The notes under the pieces are model-generated. The model was not told where the DNA came from. It saw only the letters and a program-made list of their open reading frames with translations, and made no database searches. From positions 1-64,000 of the forward strand of contig JAVBJN010000022.1 in the NCBI GenBank assembly GCA_031546985.1: a stretch of DNA of 64,000 bases, given 5' to 3'. Below are positions 42,762 through 52,401 of the stretch, piece by piece (the stretch's first letter is position 1; each line of letters opens with the position of its first letter). Source of the DNA: JAVBJN01 sp031546985. GTDB lineage: Bacteria > Bacteroidota > Bacteroidia > Chitinophagales > Chitinophagaceae. A program made the translations under genes and the position numbers.

Positions 42762-44424
42762 AAAATTACGCGTTGGTATTATGTGCCAGGGCAATCACCT
42801 GCCCAGGTGGCAGCGTGTGTGCATCGAAAAAATGCTGGCACAGGGAAATGTAGAGATCAGCCTGCTGATTATGGATGTGCCTGCAAACTATCCGCAGCGT
42901 TCATTCATGCAAAAGGTAAAGGATACGGGTTTTAAAAACCTGTTGTTTGTGCTTTACCTGAAATTGTTTTACCGCCCTGTTTCTATCCAGTCCTGCGACA
43001 TGAACGATATTTTCGCTCATGTGCCCCAATTGAATTGTGTAGTGCATAAGAAAGGCAAGTATTCGCAGTACTTTTCGAAAGAAGATATCGAAACGATTCG
43101 CGGTTATGATCTGGATATTATGCTGCGTTTCGGATTCAACATTATACGTGGCGAAATTTTGAAGGCTGCCCGCTATGGGGTTTGGTCATTTCACCATGAC
43201 GATGAACAGCGTTACCGTGGTGGCCCGCCTTGTTTCTGGGAGATTTACCACCGTGATCCCGAAACAGGAAGTATACTGCAGCGCCTTACCGAAAAACTGG
43301 ATGCGGGTGTTATTCTCAAAAAGGGAATTTTCCGTACCAAAAGCCATTCGTACGCCCGAAATATAGACCAGGCATATCTCGAAAGTGCCAAATGGCCTGC
43401 CATGGTGTGCAACGATATTATAAATGGTAATGCGGCTTACGTGGATGGTGCGCCTGCGGTAACCCAGGCGCCGATCTATAAATACCCGGGCAATCTGCAA
43501 TTCATAAGGTTTATATTCCTGCTCACTGCTAATAAGTTTGAAAAACTTTGGGCCAGATTGTTTGTGATGCAGCAATGGAATGTAGGTTTGATAAAAGCCA
43601 ACCCCGATGATTTTGTGAAAAATCCTGCAGGCAGCCCGGTTACATTTTTGAAGCACCGCAACACGAAGAGTTTTAATGCCGATTGTTTTGGCCTTAGAGA
43701 TCAGGATGATGTACATGTGTTATACGAAGAAATGGATTACGTGGGTATGCGGAAAGGACAGATCATGTATACCCGTATTGATAAAAGTGGCGCGGAACAT
43801 GATAGAGCTGAAGTAACCAGTTTGGGTATTGATGTGCATGCATCCTATCCATTCTTGTTTAAAGACAATGGCAGTTTATACATGATTCCGGAAACGGGCG
43901 CATCCAGGCAAGTGGTATTGTATGAAGCAGAAGTTGCAGCCTCGCTTAAAAACTGGAAAAAGAAAAGTGTGCTGCTGAATGGCGAAGCATTTGCCGATAC
44001 TACCATGTTTAAACACAACGGTAAATATTGGTTGTTCTTTACCCTGCACAACCAGGATTTTGATGTAGACCTGCACCTGCACATTGCTTATGCCGATACT
44101 TTGAATGGACCATTTACCATGCATCCTAAAAACCCGGTTAAAATATCGGCCCGGTCGGCACGTCCGGCAGGTAATATTTATAAAAACCAAAATGGCGACT
44201 GGATACGCCCGGCACAGAATTTTAGCAAAACATACGGAGGCAGCATTGTGCTGAACCGCATTGATTTGTTAGACGAAAACAATTTTGAAGAAACAGAGAT
44301 CCACGAGTTGAAACCCTTTGATGCTTATTATAAACATGGATTACATACACTCAATGTGATTGATGAACAAACCGTGTTGGTAGATATGAAAAGGCATGCT
44401 TTCCGGTTTCTGCTCCGGCAATAG
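42751..44424 (+). CDS. formyltransferase-like domain fused to a beta-propeller (GINT1-like)
   Basis: The 557-residue protein is a two-domain fusion. Residues ~1-215 resemble Met-tRNA/sugar formyltransferases: VGIMCQGNHLPRWQ, DIMLRFGFNIIRGEIL, SFHHDDEQRYRGGPP and KLDAGVIL. Of the formyltransferase Asn-His-Asp triad, the His (148 or 149) and Asp (184) are kept but Asn appears as Ser146. Residues ~270-557 are a beta-propeller (YPFLFKDNGSLYMIPE, WLFFTLHNQDFDVD, WIRPAQNFSKTYGGSI) like the glucosamine-IPC transferase N-terminal family. It could formylate an amino sugar made by this locus; whether it is active is open. Confidence 0.72.
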   Translation: MINKKLRVGIMCQGNHLPRWQRVCIEKMLAQGNVEISLLIMDVPANYPQRSFMQKVKDTGFKNLLFVLYLKLFYRPVSIQSCDMNDIFAHVPQLNCVVHKKGKYSQYFSKEDIETIRGYDLDIMLRFGFNIIRGEILKAARYGVWSFHHDDEQRYRGGPPCFWEIYHRDPETGSILQRLTEKLDAGVILKKGIFRTKSHSYARNIDQAYLESAKWPAMVCNDIINGNAAYVDGAPAVTQAPIYKYPGNLQFIRFIFLLTANKFEKLWARLFVMQQWNVGLIKANPDDFVKNPAGSPVTFLKHRNTKSFNADCFGLRDQDDVHVLYEEMDYVGMRKGQIMYTRIDKSGAEHDRAEVTSLGIDVHASYPFLFKDNGSLYMIPETGASRQVVLYEAEVAASLKNWKKKSVLLNGEAFADTTMFKHNGKYWLFFTLHNQDFDVDLHLHIAYADTLNGPFTMHPKNPVKISARSARPAGNIYKNQNGDWIRPAQNFSKTYGGSIVLNRIDLLDENNFEETEIHELKPFDAYYKHGLHTLNVIDEQTVLVDMKRHAFRFLLRQ

Positions 44425-44486
44425 CTTGTATGCCTTTAAAGGATTTGATATATTTATAACTTAACCATATTGTTGCCATCAGCCCA

Positions 44487-45611
44487 ATGAAAATTTTGCA
44501 CATCGATAATTCGCCAGCCGTAACGGGTGCCTATAAAGCCCTGCTTTCCTGGTGTTTGCAACATCCTGAATGGGAGCATGTATGGGTATTACCCAATGGC
44601 TCTGCTATTGCAGAAGAAGTAAGTAAGCACTATAAGGTATACCAGCTTCCATTTGTTGAAATTGGTAAATCCCCGGCCAAAATATTAGGTTATTTACCAG
44701 CTTTGTGGCAGAATGGCAAGCGCTTTAAAGCTATTCTGAATACAGAAAATCCAGATCTGGTGCATGCCAATGATCTCTATAATTTGCTGCCATATACGGC
44801 TCGCAATATTAAAGGGAGAAAGCTACCACTGGTGGTGCATGCCCGTATGCTGCAGCAATCTTTTCCCACACCCATTTACAGGTTTTGGAAAAAATGGCAC
44901 CTAAACCGTGCAGATGGCATAGTAGCTGTATCGCAGGCCATTAAGCGCGATTGGGATAACAGCGAGAAGGTAACGGTGATTTATGATCCTATTACCATCA
45001 CCGAAAATCTGCCACCATACAGCTTTACTTACACCGAAGGTGAACCTTTCCGTTTTTTATACCTGGCTAATTATATTGCTGGCAAAGGGCAGGACGATGC
45101 TTTGCAAAGCATTAAAATATTAAGAGATAGGGGAGTGATTGGGTTTAAGGTAGATTTCTATGGCGGTACTACCGGCCTCGCCAAGAACGAAGCGTATAAA
45201 AAAACGCTGGAGACCTATGTGCTGGAGAATGGGTTGAGCGATATCGTAACGTTTCATGGACCGGTACAGGATGTAGAGGCTGTAATGAAAAAATACCATG
45301 CGCTCCTGCATTTCTCCAGGGCAGAGTCGTTTGGTATGGTATGTTATGAAGCTTTGTATTATGGTATGCCGGTTATCAGCAGCGATTGTGGCGGCCCCGC
45401 GGAAATGATGGTTAATGGGAAAACAGGTTACCTGCTGCCTTTGCACGATATAGAGGCATATGCCGATGCCATGCAGAATTTTATTGCACTCCCTGGCATA
45501 GCACAGGAATTTTCTGAGCAGGCCAAAGCATATGTAATTAAGCATGTCTCCAATGATAAGGCGCTGCTTGCAAACTTTTTTGAACATACTCTTAAATGTG
45601 CAGGTAAATGA
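44487..45611 (+). CDS. glycosyltransferase family 4
   Basis: The 374-residue GT-B protein has an N-terminal acceptor domain (MKILHIDNSPAVTGAYKALL), DLVHANDLYNLLPY, IVAVSQAIKRDW and the donor-binding block ESFGMVCYEALYYGMPVISSDCGG with the E-x7-E motif. A 62-bp gap precedes it without a recognisable promoter. Its stop overlaps the next start by 4 bp (ATGA), coupling it to the acyltransferase gene. Confidence 0.9.
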   Translation: MKILHIDNSPAVTGAYKALLSWCLQHPEWEHVWVLPNGSAIAEEVSKHYKVYQLPFVEIGKSPAKILGYLPALWQNGKRFKAILNTENPDLVHANDLYNLLPYTARNIKGRKLPLVVHARMLQQSFPTPIYRFWKKWHLNRADGIVAVSQAIKRDWDNSEKVTVIYDPITITENLPPYSFTYTEGEPFRFLYLANYIAGKGQDDALQSIKILRDRGVIGFKVDFYGGTTGLAKNEAYKKTLETYVLENGLSDIVTFHGPVQDVEAVMKKYHALLHFSRAESFGMVCYEALYYGMPVISSDCGGPAEMMVNGKTGYLLPLHDIEAYADAMQNFIALPGIAQEFSEQAKAYVIKHVSNDKALLANFFEHTLKCAGK

Positions 45612-46819
45612 GTGATGTAAGCATATCCGCAAAAGTTAAGGTGCCTCGCTCATATGATGGGTTGCACGATTCTGTGCGTCAGTCTATGGACAAGCCTTAT
45701 TTCGAAAACCTTGATACTTTACGGTTTCTCAGTTTTTTCGTAGTATTTCTTTTCCACGTTCAGTTTTATGAGTGGATTGCAGGTTATACTTCTAATACTG
45801 TTTTACTCGCATTGGCCCGTGTAGCTTCTGCCGGAGGCTGGGGGGTAACGTTCTTTTTCGCGTTAAGTGGTTTTCTCATTACCTGGCTCATGCTGGTAGA
45901 AAAAGAAAAGCACGGCAACGTAAATATCCGGCTGTTTTACATGCGCCGGGTGTTGCGTATATGGCCATTATACTACCTGGTGTTTTTTATTGGAGTAGTC
46001 GTTTTGCCCATATTATACAATGCAGTAAACCAGAAATTCTATTTCGATTATAATCCATGGTTGTATGGTACATTCCTGAGCAACTACGGTGTATTGTCGC
46101 TCGATAAAGCGTTTGACAGCATTCGTAGTTACAGCCTGGTCATGAACATTTCCTGGTCGGTATCTATCGAAGAGCAGTTTTATCTCGTATGGCCTTTACT
46201 CTATGCTTTAAACCGCAAGTACATCGGTTATATTTCGCCATTGTTCATTGTGCTGTCTTGCATTGCAGCATGGTTTCTGCGCAGCGATTCGCAGCAGATC
46301 TCTATTAATACCCTTACTTGTATCGGTCAGCTGGCCGTAGGTGGACTGTTAGCGTATATTACATACTACAAAGTATTTATGTCCAGGTTTATCAATGCAT
46401 TGCGCCGTTGGAGCATAGGCTTGATTTACCTGGGTGCATTTGCTACTGTATACGCATCTTTTTTGCCTGGTATTACACCATTGGCCGAGCATGCGCTGCA
46501 TCTGGCAGGCGCTACTTTTTTTGGTCTTATCATTATTGAACAGAATTTTAGCAGCCATTCCTTTTTTAAGTTTGGCAGGTTTAAGCTGTTGGGCAGCTTG
46601 GGGCGTATTTCTTATGGTTTATACATGTTGCATCCACTTGGTATGTTCGCAGCTTCGTTTGTGTTGCAAAAGGTAATGCATAGTTCCAAGCCTGTAGCTT
46701 CAGGCTCCTTATTTATGTTGGTGTCTTTTGTTATTACTGTATTGGTAGCTTTGGTGTCTTACCGTTTTATGGAGCAACCATTGCTGAGGCTCAAGAAGAA
46801 ATTCGACAATAAGAAATAA
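45608..46819 (+). CDS. acyltransferase family 3 (OafA-like) membrane protein
   Basis: The 403-residue polytopic protein carries FENLDTLRFLSFFVVFLFHVQF (catalytic His), VTFFFALSGFLITWLML, MRRVLRIWPLYYLVFF, ISWSVSIEEQFYLVWPL and SYGLYMLHPLGMF. A hydrophilic N-terminal stretch of ~30 residues precedes the first membrane segment, more than in the other copies. It is the third acyltransferase-3 gene of the locus and is translationally coupled to a GT4 gene. Confidence 0.9.
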   Translation: MSDVSISAKVKVPRSYDGLHDSVRQSMDKPYFENLDTLRFLSFFVVFLFHVQFYEWIAGYTSNTVLLALARVASAGGWGVTFFFALSGFLITWLMLVEKEKHGNVNIRLFYMRRVLRIWPLYYLVFFIGVVVLPILYNAVNQKFYFDYNPWLYGTFLSNYGVLSLDKAFDSIRSYSLVMNISWSVSIEEQFYLVWPLLYALNRKYIGYISPLFIVLSCIAAWFLRSDSQQISINTLTCIGQLAVGGLLAYITYYKVFMSRFINALRRWSIGLIYLGAFATVYASFLPGITPLAEHALHLAGATFFGLIIIEQNFSSHSFFKFGRFKLLGSLGRISYGLYMLHPLGMFAASFVLQKVMHSSKPVASGSLFMLVSFVITVLVALVSYRFMEQPLLRLKKKFDNKK

Positions 46820-46844
46820 TTTTAAAACCGTTAAGCCTTCCGAT

Positions 46845-47924
46845 TTGAATTCTGCACCTAATGTACTGTTCCTTTTGCCATATCCTGTGGGGCACGCGCC
46901 TTCGCAGCGTTTCCGGGTAGAGCAGTATTTTCCTGTATTGCAAAAGGCAGGTGTGCCTTATAGATTAGCGCCGTTTCTGGATGAGCCTACCTGGCAAATT
47001 CTGTATAAAGGTGGTTCTCCGGTGGCCAAAGCCTGGGGTGTAATTAAAAGTTACCTGCGCAGGTGGAAAACTGTATTGTATGATGTGCCGCGTTACGACT
47101 ATGTGTTTGTACACCGGGAGGCCGCACCATTGGGACCTCCTTTGGTAGAATGGATGGTATCTAAAGTGTGGCGTAAAAAGATGATTTTCGATTTTGACGA
47201 TGCTATATGGATCGCCAACACCTCATCTGAGAATAGTCTGGCTGCCAGACTCAAATGCTTCTGGAAGGTAAAATACATATGCAAATGGAGCTATAAAGTA
47301 GCTGGCGGAAACGATTTTTTATGCAATTATGCACGCCAGAGCGGCGCAGAACAAGTTTTCCGTATTCCCACTATTGTAGATACTACGCGCCGTTATGTTC
47401 CGGTAATCAAAGATTCAAAGCCATTGGTATTGGGTTGGACAGGGAGCCATTCTACGCTCAAATACCTCGATATGGTAATGCCTGTACTGCAGGAGCTAGA
47501 GAAAGAATATGACTTTATGTTCCAGGTTATAGCCGATAAAGAACCGGTATTACCCTTGCAGAAGTACACCTTCGTGAAATGGAATCCTGCAACAGAAATA
47601 GAAGACTTGGCGAAGTTCGATATTGGCATTATGCCGCTTACCGATGATGCATGGAGTGAAGGCAAATGTGGTTTTAAGCTCATCCAGTACATGGGTATGG
47701 GTATTCCCGCCGTGGCTAGTCCGGTTGGGGTAAATAAAGTAATTGTTGCCCCGGGAGTAAATGGTTTTATGGCTACCTCTCCCGAGGAATGGAAAACAGC
47801 GTTGGTTACCTTGATGAATGATGCGGGTTTACGCAAGGAGATGGGCGTTGCTGGCCGCAATAAAATAGTGGCAGAATATAGCCTTGCTTCGCAGGAGCAA
47901 CCATTTCTCGGCTTATTTAAATGA
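46845..47924 (+). CDS. glycosyltransferase family 4-like
   Basis: The 359-residue protein begins at a TTG (46845, MNSAPNVLFLLPYPVGHAPSQRFR); no ATG lies before the first conserved strand. C-terminal donor-domain marks are VLGWTGSHSTLKYL, IGIMPLTDDAWSEGKCGFKLIQYMGMGIPAVASPVG. This is the GT4 subtype in which the E-x7-E block is replaced by EGKCGFKLIQYMG. No membrane segments. Start codon confidence is moderate; the family call is good. Confidence 0.85.
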   Translation: MNSAPNVLFLLPYPVGHAPSQRFRVEQYFPVLQKAGVPYRLAPFLDEPTWQILYKGGSPVAKAWGVIKSYLRRWKTVLYDVPRYDYVFVHREAAPLGPPLVEWMVSKVWRKKMIFDFDDAIWIANTSSENSLAARLKCFWKVKYICKWSYKVAGGNDFLCNYARQSGAEQVFRIPTIVDTTRRYVPVIKDSKPLVLGWTGSHSTLKYLDMVMPVLQELEKEYDFMFQVIADKEPVLPLQKYTFVKWNPATEIEDLAKFDIGIMPLTDDAWSEGKCGFKLIQYMGMGIPAVASPVGVNKVIVAPGVNGFMATSPEEWKTALVTLMNDAGLRKEMGVAGRNKIVAEYSLASQEQPFLGLFK

Positions 47925-47970
47925 TGAGCGATAGTTTAAGATTAGATTTTTTACTTTTTAGAATGTGCAT

Positions 47971-48975
47971 ATGACTAATAATGCTATAAACAAACAGAGA
48001 GATTATACTGGCATAGATCTGTTCCGTTTTATTGCTGCTTTCGCCGTGGTGGGACTCCATGTGAATTATGCCGATCTGAATAATAATCTTGTGTTGGCAT
48101 TACGGATGTTTGGCCGCTTTGCGGTGCCTTTCTTTTTTCTGGTGTCGGGTTTTTTCTGGAATGTAAATTCAACCGAAGCATTGTGGAAGCAGTTGAAAAA
48201 ACTAGGATCAATCATTCTGATTGCTAACCTGGTTTACTTGTTATTCCATTGGATCGATAATGGTTTTCCGGGAAAGCAATTGCTTAATCTCTCTACTTAT
48301 ATAACCGGACTATCGGGGCATCTTTGGTTTCTCAATGCAATGGTATTGGGGGTTGTATTTATGTATTACATAGGTTTCAAAATAAACCGGAAGGTAATGT
48401 GGGTTATTGCCCTGGGCATCTACCTGGTGTTTGTAGTATGCTTTACTTATAATACCATGCATAACAGACTAGCAATGGAACTCGGCCGAGCATTACTCAG
48501 CATCCCTTTTTTGTTTGCGGGTAGTGTAATTCGGCAGTATGTAATTCAGATTCGAGAAGCAAAGAAGCGTTATTTGTTGTTGCTGATGTTGGGAGGCTTA
48601 TTTGCTCAGTTGTTGGAGGCTGTTATTATGTATAAATGGAAAGGCGTTAGCCCTCACGGCATCGAATTTAATATGGGTACATTAATTTATGCAACCGGAA
48701 TGTTTTTGTTGTCTTTAATAATAGTAGCCCCTGGTAAAATATCGGGATGGGGAAGAGATCACTCCCTCTTCATTTATCTTTATCACCCTTTGAGCATTGT
48801 GTTGTTCACAGCAATCGTTACAATGTGTGTTTCTGGGCCATTGCAGCATTATTGTTTCTGGTTGTCATTGCCCATTGTTTTTGCGATAACGATGGTGGCT
48901 TCCTTGTTGTTGGCTCGTTTTCTTCCATCGTTATTTGGATGGCTGAACGGCCGTTTTTCAAGCGTAAGAAAATAA
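47971..48975 (+). CDS. acyltransferase family 3 membrane protein (WecH-like)
   Basis: I start at ATG 47971 (MTNNAINKQRDYTGIDLFRFIAA), 334 residues; a GTG two codons upstream is the alternative. It is a polytopic acyltransferase-3 protein with FRFIAAFAVVGLHVNY (catalytic His), VPFFFLVSGFFWN and LYHPLSIVL. It is shorter and lacks the VEEQFYL motif of the other three copies, resembling WecH/intercellular-adhesion type members. It ends two bases before the convergent membrane-protein gene. Confidence 0.87.
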   Translation: MTNNAINKQRDYTGIDLFRFIAAFAVVGLHVNYADLNNNLVLALRMFGRFAVPFFFLVSGFFWNVNSTEALWKQLKKLGSIILIANLVYLLFHWIDNGFPGKQLLNLSTYITGLSGHLWFLNAMVLGVVFMYYIGFKINRKVMWVIALGIYLVFVVCFTYNTMHNRLAMELGRALLSIPFLFAGSVIRQYVIQIREAKKRYLLLLMLGGLFAQLLEAVIMYKWKGVSPHGIEFNMGTLIYATGMFLLSLIIVAPGKISGWGRDHSLFIYLYHPLSIVLFTAIVTMCVSGPLQHYCFWLSLPIVFAITMVASLLLARFLPSLFGWLNGRFSSVRK

Positions 48976-48977
48976 TC

Positions 48978-50327
48978 CTACAGGATTCTTCCCAGCAAAC
49001 GCTTTCCCGGCGCCACGTTTTTGTAATAAATCAATACCAATGCCATAACATAGAACGGAAGGCACGGGATTTTATAGCGCGACAGGGTTCCGAAATTTGA
49101 AGCCGAAATACCTACTGCAAATGAGAATACCAATGTAAAAATCAGGAAGAACTGAATGTTGGCATCTTTCATAATGGTCGACCATACCTTAGGCAGCCCA
49201 ACGGTAAACAATACTTTTAAGGTAATAAACAGGAAGAGGAGCGCCTCTATAGCCGACAGCAATTGTATGGCTTTGCCAGCTTCCCAGAGGTAAGGACGGA
49301 ACAACGTAACATTTACCGCAGGAAAAAATTTCTTCAGCATACCCGCTATCGACGGATCAAAATCACCCAGACTATAACCCGATCCGCCTGTATCCTGCGA
49401 TACATATTGCAGGTAAGTAGAGGTAATCTGGGCCGTTTTGCCAATAGAGTCCAGGGAGTATTTACCCAGCTCATCGGCATAGCGTAATGCTACAAACTGT
49501 AAGCCTACAAAGCATACTGCAATAACACCACCACGTACAATCCAGCGACCAAAGAAGCCTGGGATTTTATCAGAATACATGAAGAGAATCCAAAGTATCA
49601 ATGCTGGTATAAAGGCCATGAGGATATATATCTTGATCAGGGCAATGAGATAGAAGCTCAGAATCAGTATGCCAATATTCGAAAGGCTGAAATTTCGTTT
49701 AATCAGCAATTGGAACGAACTGTACACCATCCAACCCAGTCCGAACATACATATGGTATCTTTAAACAGGCCAGAGCCCCAAACAATGGTACTGGGAATA
49801 AACAAGCATGCTACGGCAATGGCTTTGGTATATTGTGGATACTGGCCCGCAAAAGTGCGGAACAACGCCCATAGCCCACTGAACGAAACCACAGAAAACA
49901 AGATGGCCGCAGGCAGGTAGCTGTTAAAGGTGAAAACATTAATAAAAGCCGCAATAGCCACAATGGTATATTCACTGATGGCATTGTACCATACCAGCTG
50001 GGATGTATACATGATGTAATCTGCATCATACCACTTCGGAATATGCAGCAACAGGTTGAGCCACTTACCCGACGATTCCGCAAATGCACTGTTTACCACC
50101 TGGCTTTGCAGGTAATAGTTGGCAGTATCACCACCACCGTAATAATATTGGTAAATAAAGCTGATAAATAATGCACCGCCGATCTTGGCTGTAAGGCCCG
50201 AAATGAAATAAGGTCTCCAGGGATGTCCTTCGGGGTATTTGCGGTTACGGATATTAATGGCTACCAGGTAAATGAGCGCTACGTAAAATGGTAATAAGAC
50301 GTAATCCAGTAAAGTTATATATTGCAT
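48978..50327 (-). CDS. polytopic membrane protein, candidate polysaccharide polymerase
   Basis: The 449-residue protein has roughly ten to twelve hydrophobic segments from the N-terminus (LLDYVLLPFYVALIYLVAIN) to the C-terminus, and one larger hydrophilic loop near residues 280-330. A YYYGGGDTANYY motif follows the second membrane segment. This topology is typical of Wzy polymerases, O-antigen ligases or GT-C enzymes, but no family signature is clear. It is the only candidate of this type in the locus. It lies on the opposite strand, tail to tail with the acyltransferase gene and divergent from asnB. Confidence 0.65.
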   Translation of the reverse strand: MQYITLLDYVLLPFYVALIYLVAINIRNRKYPEGHPWRPYFISGLTAKIGGALFISFIYQYYYGGGDTANYYLQSQVVNSAFAESSGKWLNLLLHIPKWYDADYIMYTSQLVWYNAISEYTIVAIAAFINVFTFNSYLPAAILFSVVSFSGLWALFRTFAGQYPQYTKAIAVACLFIPSTIVWGSGLFKDTICMFGLGWMVYSSFQLLIKRNFSLSNIGILILSFYLIALIKIYILMAFIPALILWILFMYSDKIPGFFGRWIVRGGVIAVCFVGLQFVALRYADELGKYSLDSIGKTAQITSTYLQYVSQDTGGSGYSLGDFDPSIAGMLKKFFPAVNVTLFRPYLWEAGKAIQLLSAIEALLFLFITLKVLFTVGLPKVWSTIMKDANIQFFLIFTLVFSFAVGISASNFGTLSRYKIPCLPFYVMALVLIYYKNVAPGKRLLGRIL

Positions 50328-50431
50328 CCGCTTAATTCGCTTTAAGGAACATGCCTGTTTTAATAACCGGCACGACCAATCAATCCGGCATGACAGTTAA
50401 CTGAACATGCTTCTAAAATAGGTGATTTTAC

Positions 50432-52345
50432 ATGTGTGGCATAACCGGTTTTTACGCGTTTCGGAACTCTTCCTCTGCCAGCCTGGCAAAAATAGCACAA
50501 TCCACCCAAAAACTTCTTTTACGTGGTCCGGATGGGGGTAATAATTATGTAGACGATAAAGTGGCCCTGGGGCACCGCAGGTTGTCTATTATCGATACCT
50601 CCGCTGGTGCTTTCCAACCCATGATCGACTATACTGGTCGTTATGTGCTGGTATTCAATGGCGAGATATTTAATTACCAGCAGCTTCGCGACCAATATGT
50701 GACCGGATGGCTTGCCGAAAGGGATCAAAAACTTAAAACAGACTCCGATACAGAGATATTGCTTTACCTGCTCATTCGTTTTGGGCCGGAGTGCCTGGCA
50801 TGGCTGGGTGGTTTTTTTGCCCTGGCGCTTTACGACAAACAAACCGGCGAAATGCTGCTGGCCCGCGATCGTTTTGGTAAAAAGCCTTTACATTATTATA
50901 AAAGCGACGACCAACTGGCTTTTGCCTCCGAAATGAAGGCTTTGCTGGAGTGGGGCATTCCACGGCAGCTCAATACCACGGTATTGCACCAGTATCTACA
51001 GCTCAACTATATACCGCAGCCACAAAGTATGCTGAAGGGGGTGAGTAAATTGCCGCCCGGTCAGTATATGATTGTAGATGGCAATGGTGGGGTGCAAACA
51101 GGTGTGTTTTACGAACTCAAAACCCATCCCGAACAGTACGGCCAGTATACCTATGAGCAAGCCCAGGAGCGTTTCGTTACGCTAATGGACGAAGCGGTGC
51201 AGGAACGTTTGATCGCCGATGTGCCGTTGGGCGCTTTCCTGAGCGGAGGTATTGATTCATCTGTAATTGTAGCCCTGGCCAGCAGGCACACCCAGCAACT
51301 CAATACTTTTTCTATTGGGTACAAAGACAATGCGTTCTTCGACGAAACGCGTTATGCCAAGCTGGTAGCTGCGCAATACAAAACCAACCACACGGTTTTC
51401 TCCCTATCCAACAACGATTTTCTGGAGCACGTTACCGATGTGCTCGATTATATAGACGAACCTTTTGCCGATTCATCCGCCATTCCGGTTTATATTTTAA
51501 GCAAATACACCCGCAAGCATGTTACCGTAGCCCTGAGTGGCGATGGTGGCGATGAAGTGTTTGCCGGTTATAACAAACATGCCGCTGAGTGGCGCATACG
51601 TCAGTCTTCTTTGCTTAACAGCCTGGTGAGTGCAGGTTTCCCGGTGTGGAAACAATTGCCCAAAAGCCGCAATAGCAAAATAACCAATACCTTCCGTCAG
51701 TTGCACCGTTTTGCCGAAGGCCACCGCCTGCCTATAAAAGAACGGTACTGGCGCTGGGCCAGTTTTAATACTTCAGAAAAAGCTGCCGCGTTGCTCTCAG
51801 ATGCTTATCGTGGCCAGATAGATGACCGGGAAGAAATGCTGGCTAAGAAAGAAGTGCTCAAAGCCATGCAGAGTGATGATTACAACGAAGTGCTGGTAAC
51901 CGATATGAACCTGGTGCTGCTGAGCGATATGCTGGTTAAGGTAGATCTTATGAGCATGGCCAATAGCCTGGAAGTGCGCAGCCCGTTCCTCGATCGTAAG
52001 GTAGTAGATTTTGCCTTTGGCTTGCCTTCGGAGTATAAGATCGATGGTTCGTTGAAGAAGAAGATTGTGCAGGACGCTTTCCGCAGTCATTTACCAGCAG
52101 AGTTGTATAACCGTCCTAAGCACGGGTTTGAAATTCCGCTGCTGGACTGGTTCCGCAAAGAACTCTGGGGCCTCATCAACGACGACCTGCTGCAAAAAGA
52201 TTTTGTAGCCCAGCAAGGTATTTTTAATGTAGAGGCAGTAGAGCAACTCAAAAAACAACTCCACAGTAGCAACCCCGAAGACAGTCATGCTACCATTTGG
52301 GCGCTGATCGTATTCCAGTACTGGTGGAAAAAATATATGGCCTGA
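50432..52345 (+). CDS. asnB: asparagine synthase (glutamine-hydrolysing) family protein
   Basis: The 637-residue protein has an N-terminal glutaminase domain with the nucleophile Cys2 (MCGITGFY), RGPDGGNNY and NGEIFNYQQL, and a C-terminal synthetase domain with the ATP-binding SGGIDSSVIVAL and LSGDGGDEVFAGYNKH. It transfers ammonia from glutamine to a carboxylate. In glycan loci such enzymes often amidate uronic acids; here the UDP-HexNAc-uronate made by the minus-strand genes at 54-56 kb is a plausible substrate (inference). A housekeeping asparagine synthetase is the alternative. Confidence 0.9.
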   Translation: MCGITGFYAFRNSSSASLAKIAQSTQKLLLRGPDGGNNYVDDKVALGHRRLSIIDTSAGAFQPMIDYTGRYVLVFNGEIFNYQQLRDQYVTGWLAERDQKLKTDSDTEILLYLLIRFGPECLAWLGGFFALALYDKQTGEMLLARDRFGKKPLHYYKSDDQLAFASEMKALLEWGIPRQLNTTVLHQYLQLNYIPQPQSMLKGVSKLPPGQYMIVDGNGGVQTGVFYELKTHPEQYGQYTYEQAQERFVTLMDEAVQERLIADVPLGAFLSGGIDSSVIVALASRHTQQLNTFSIGYKDNAFFDETRYAKLVAAQYKTNHTVFSLSNNDFLEHVTDVLDYIDEPFADSSAIPVYILSKYTRKHVTVALSGDGGDEVFAGYNKHAAEWRIRQSSLLNSLVSAGFPVWKQLPKSRNSKITNTFRQLHRFAEGHRLPIKERYWRWASFNTSEKAAALLSDAYRGQIDDREEMLAKKEVLKAMQSDDYNEVLVTDMNLVLLSDMLVKVDLMSMANSLEVRSPFLDRKVVDFAFGLPSEYKIDGSLKKKIVQDAFRSHLPAELYNRPKHGFEIPLLDWFRKELWGLINDDLLQKDFVAQQGIFNVEAVEQLKKQLHSSNPEDSHATIWALIVFQYWWKKYMA

Positions 52346-52401
52346 CCCTGCCTGTGAAAATGAAACCGTAAAGTGAACAACAAAACCTGCAACTTATAAG
52401 T

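Noticed and set aside
47925..47970. Possible frameshift joining the GT4-like gene to the following acyltransferase
   Set aside because: Both proteins are complete with their own family start and end; the 46-bp gap is a normal intergenic region.
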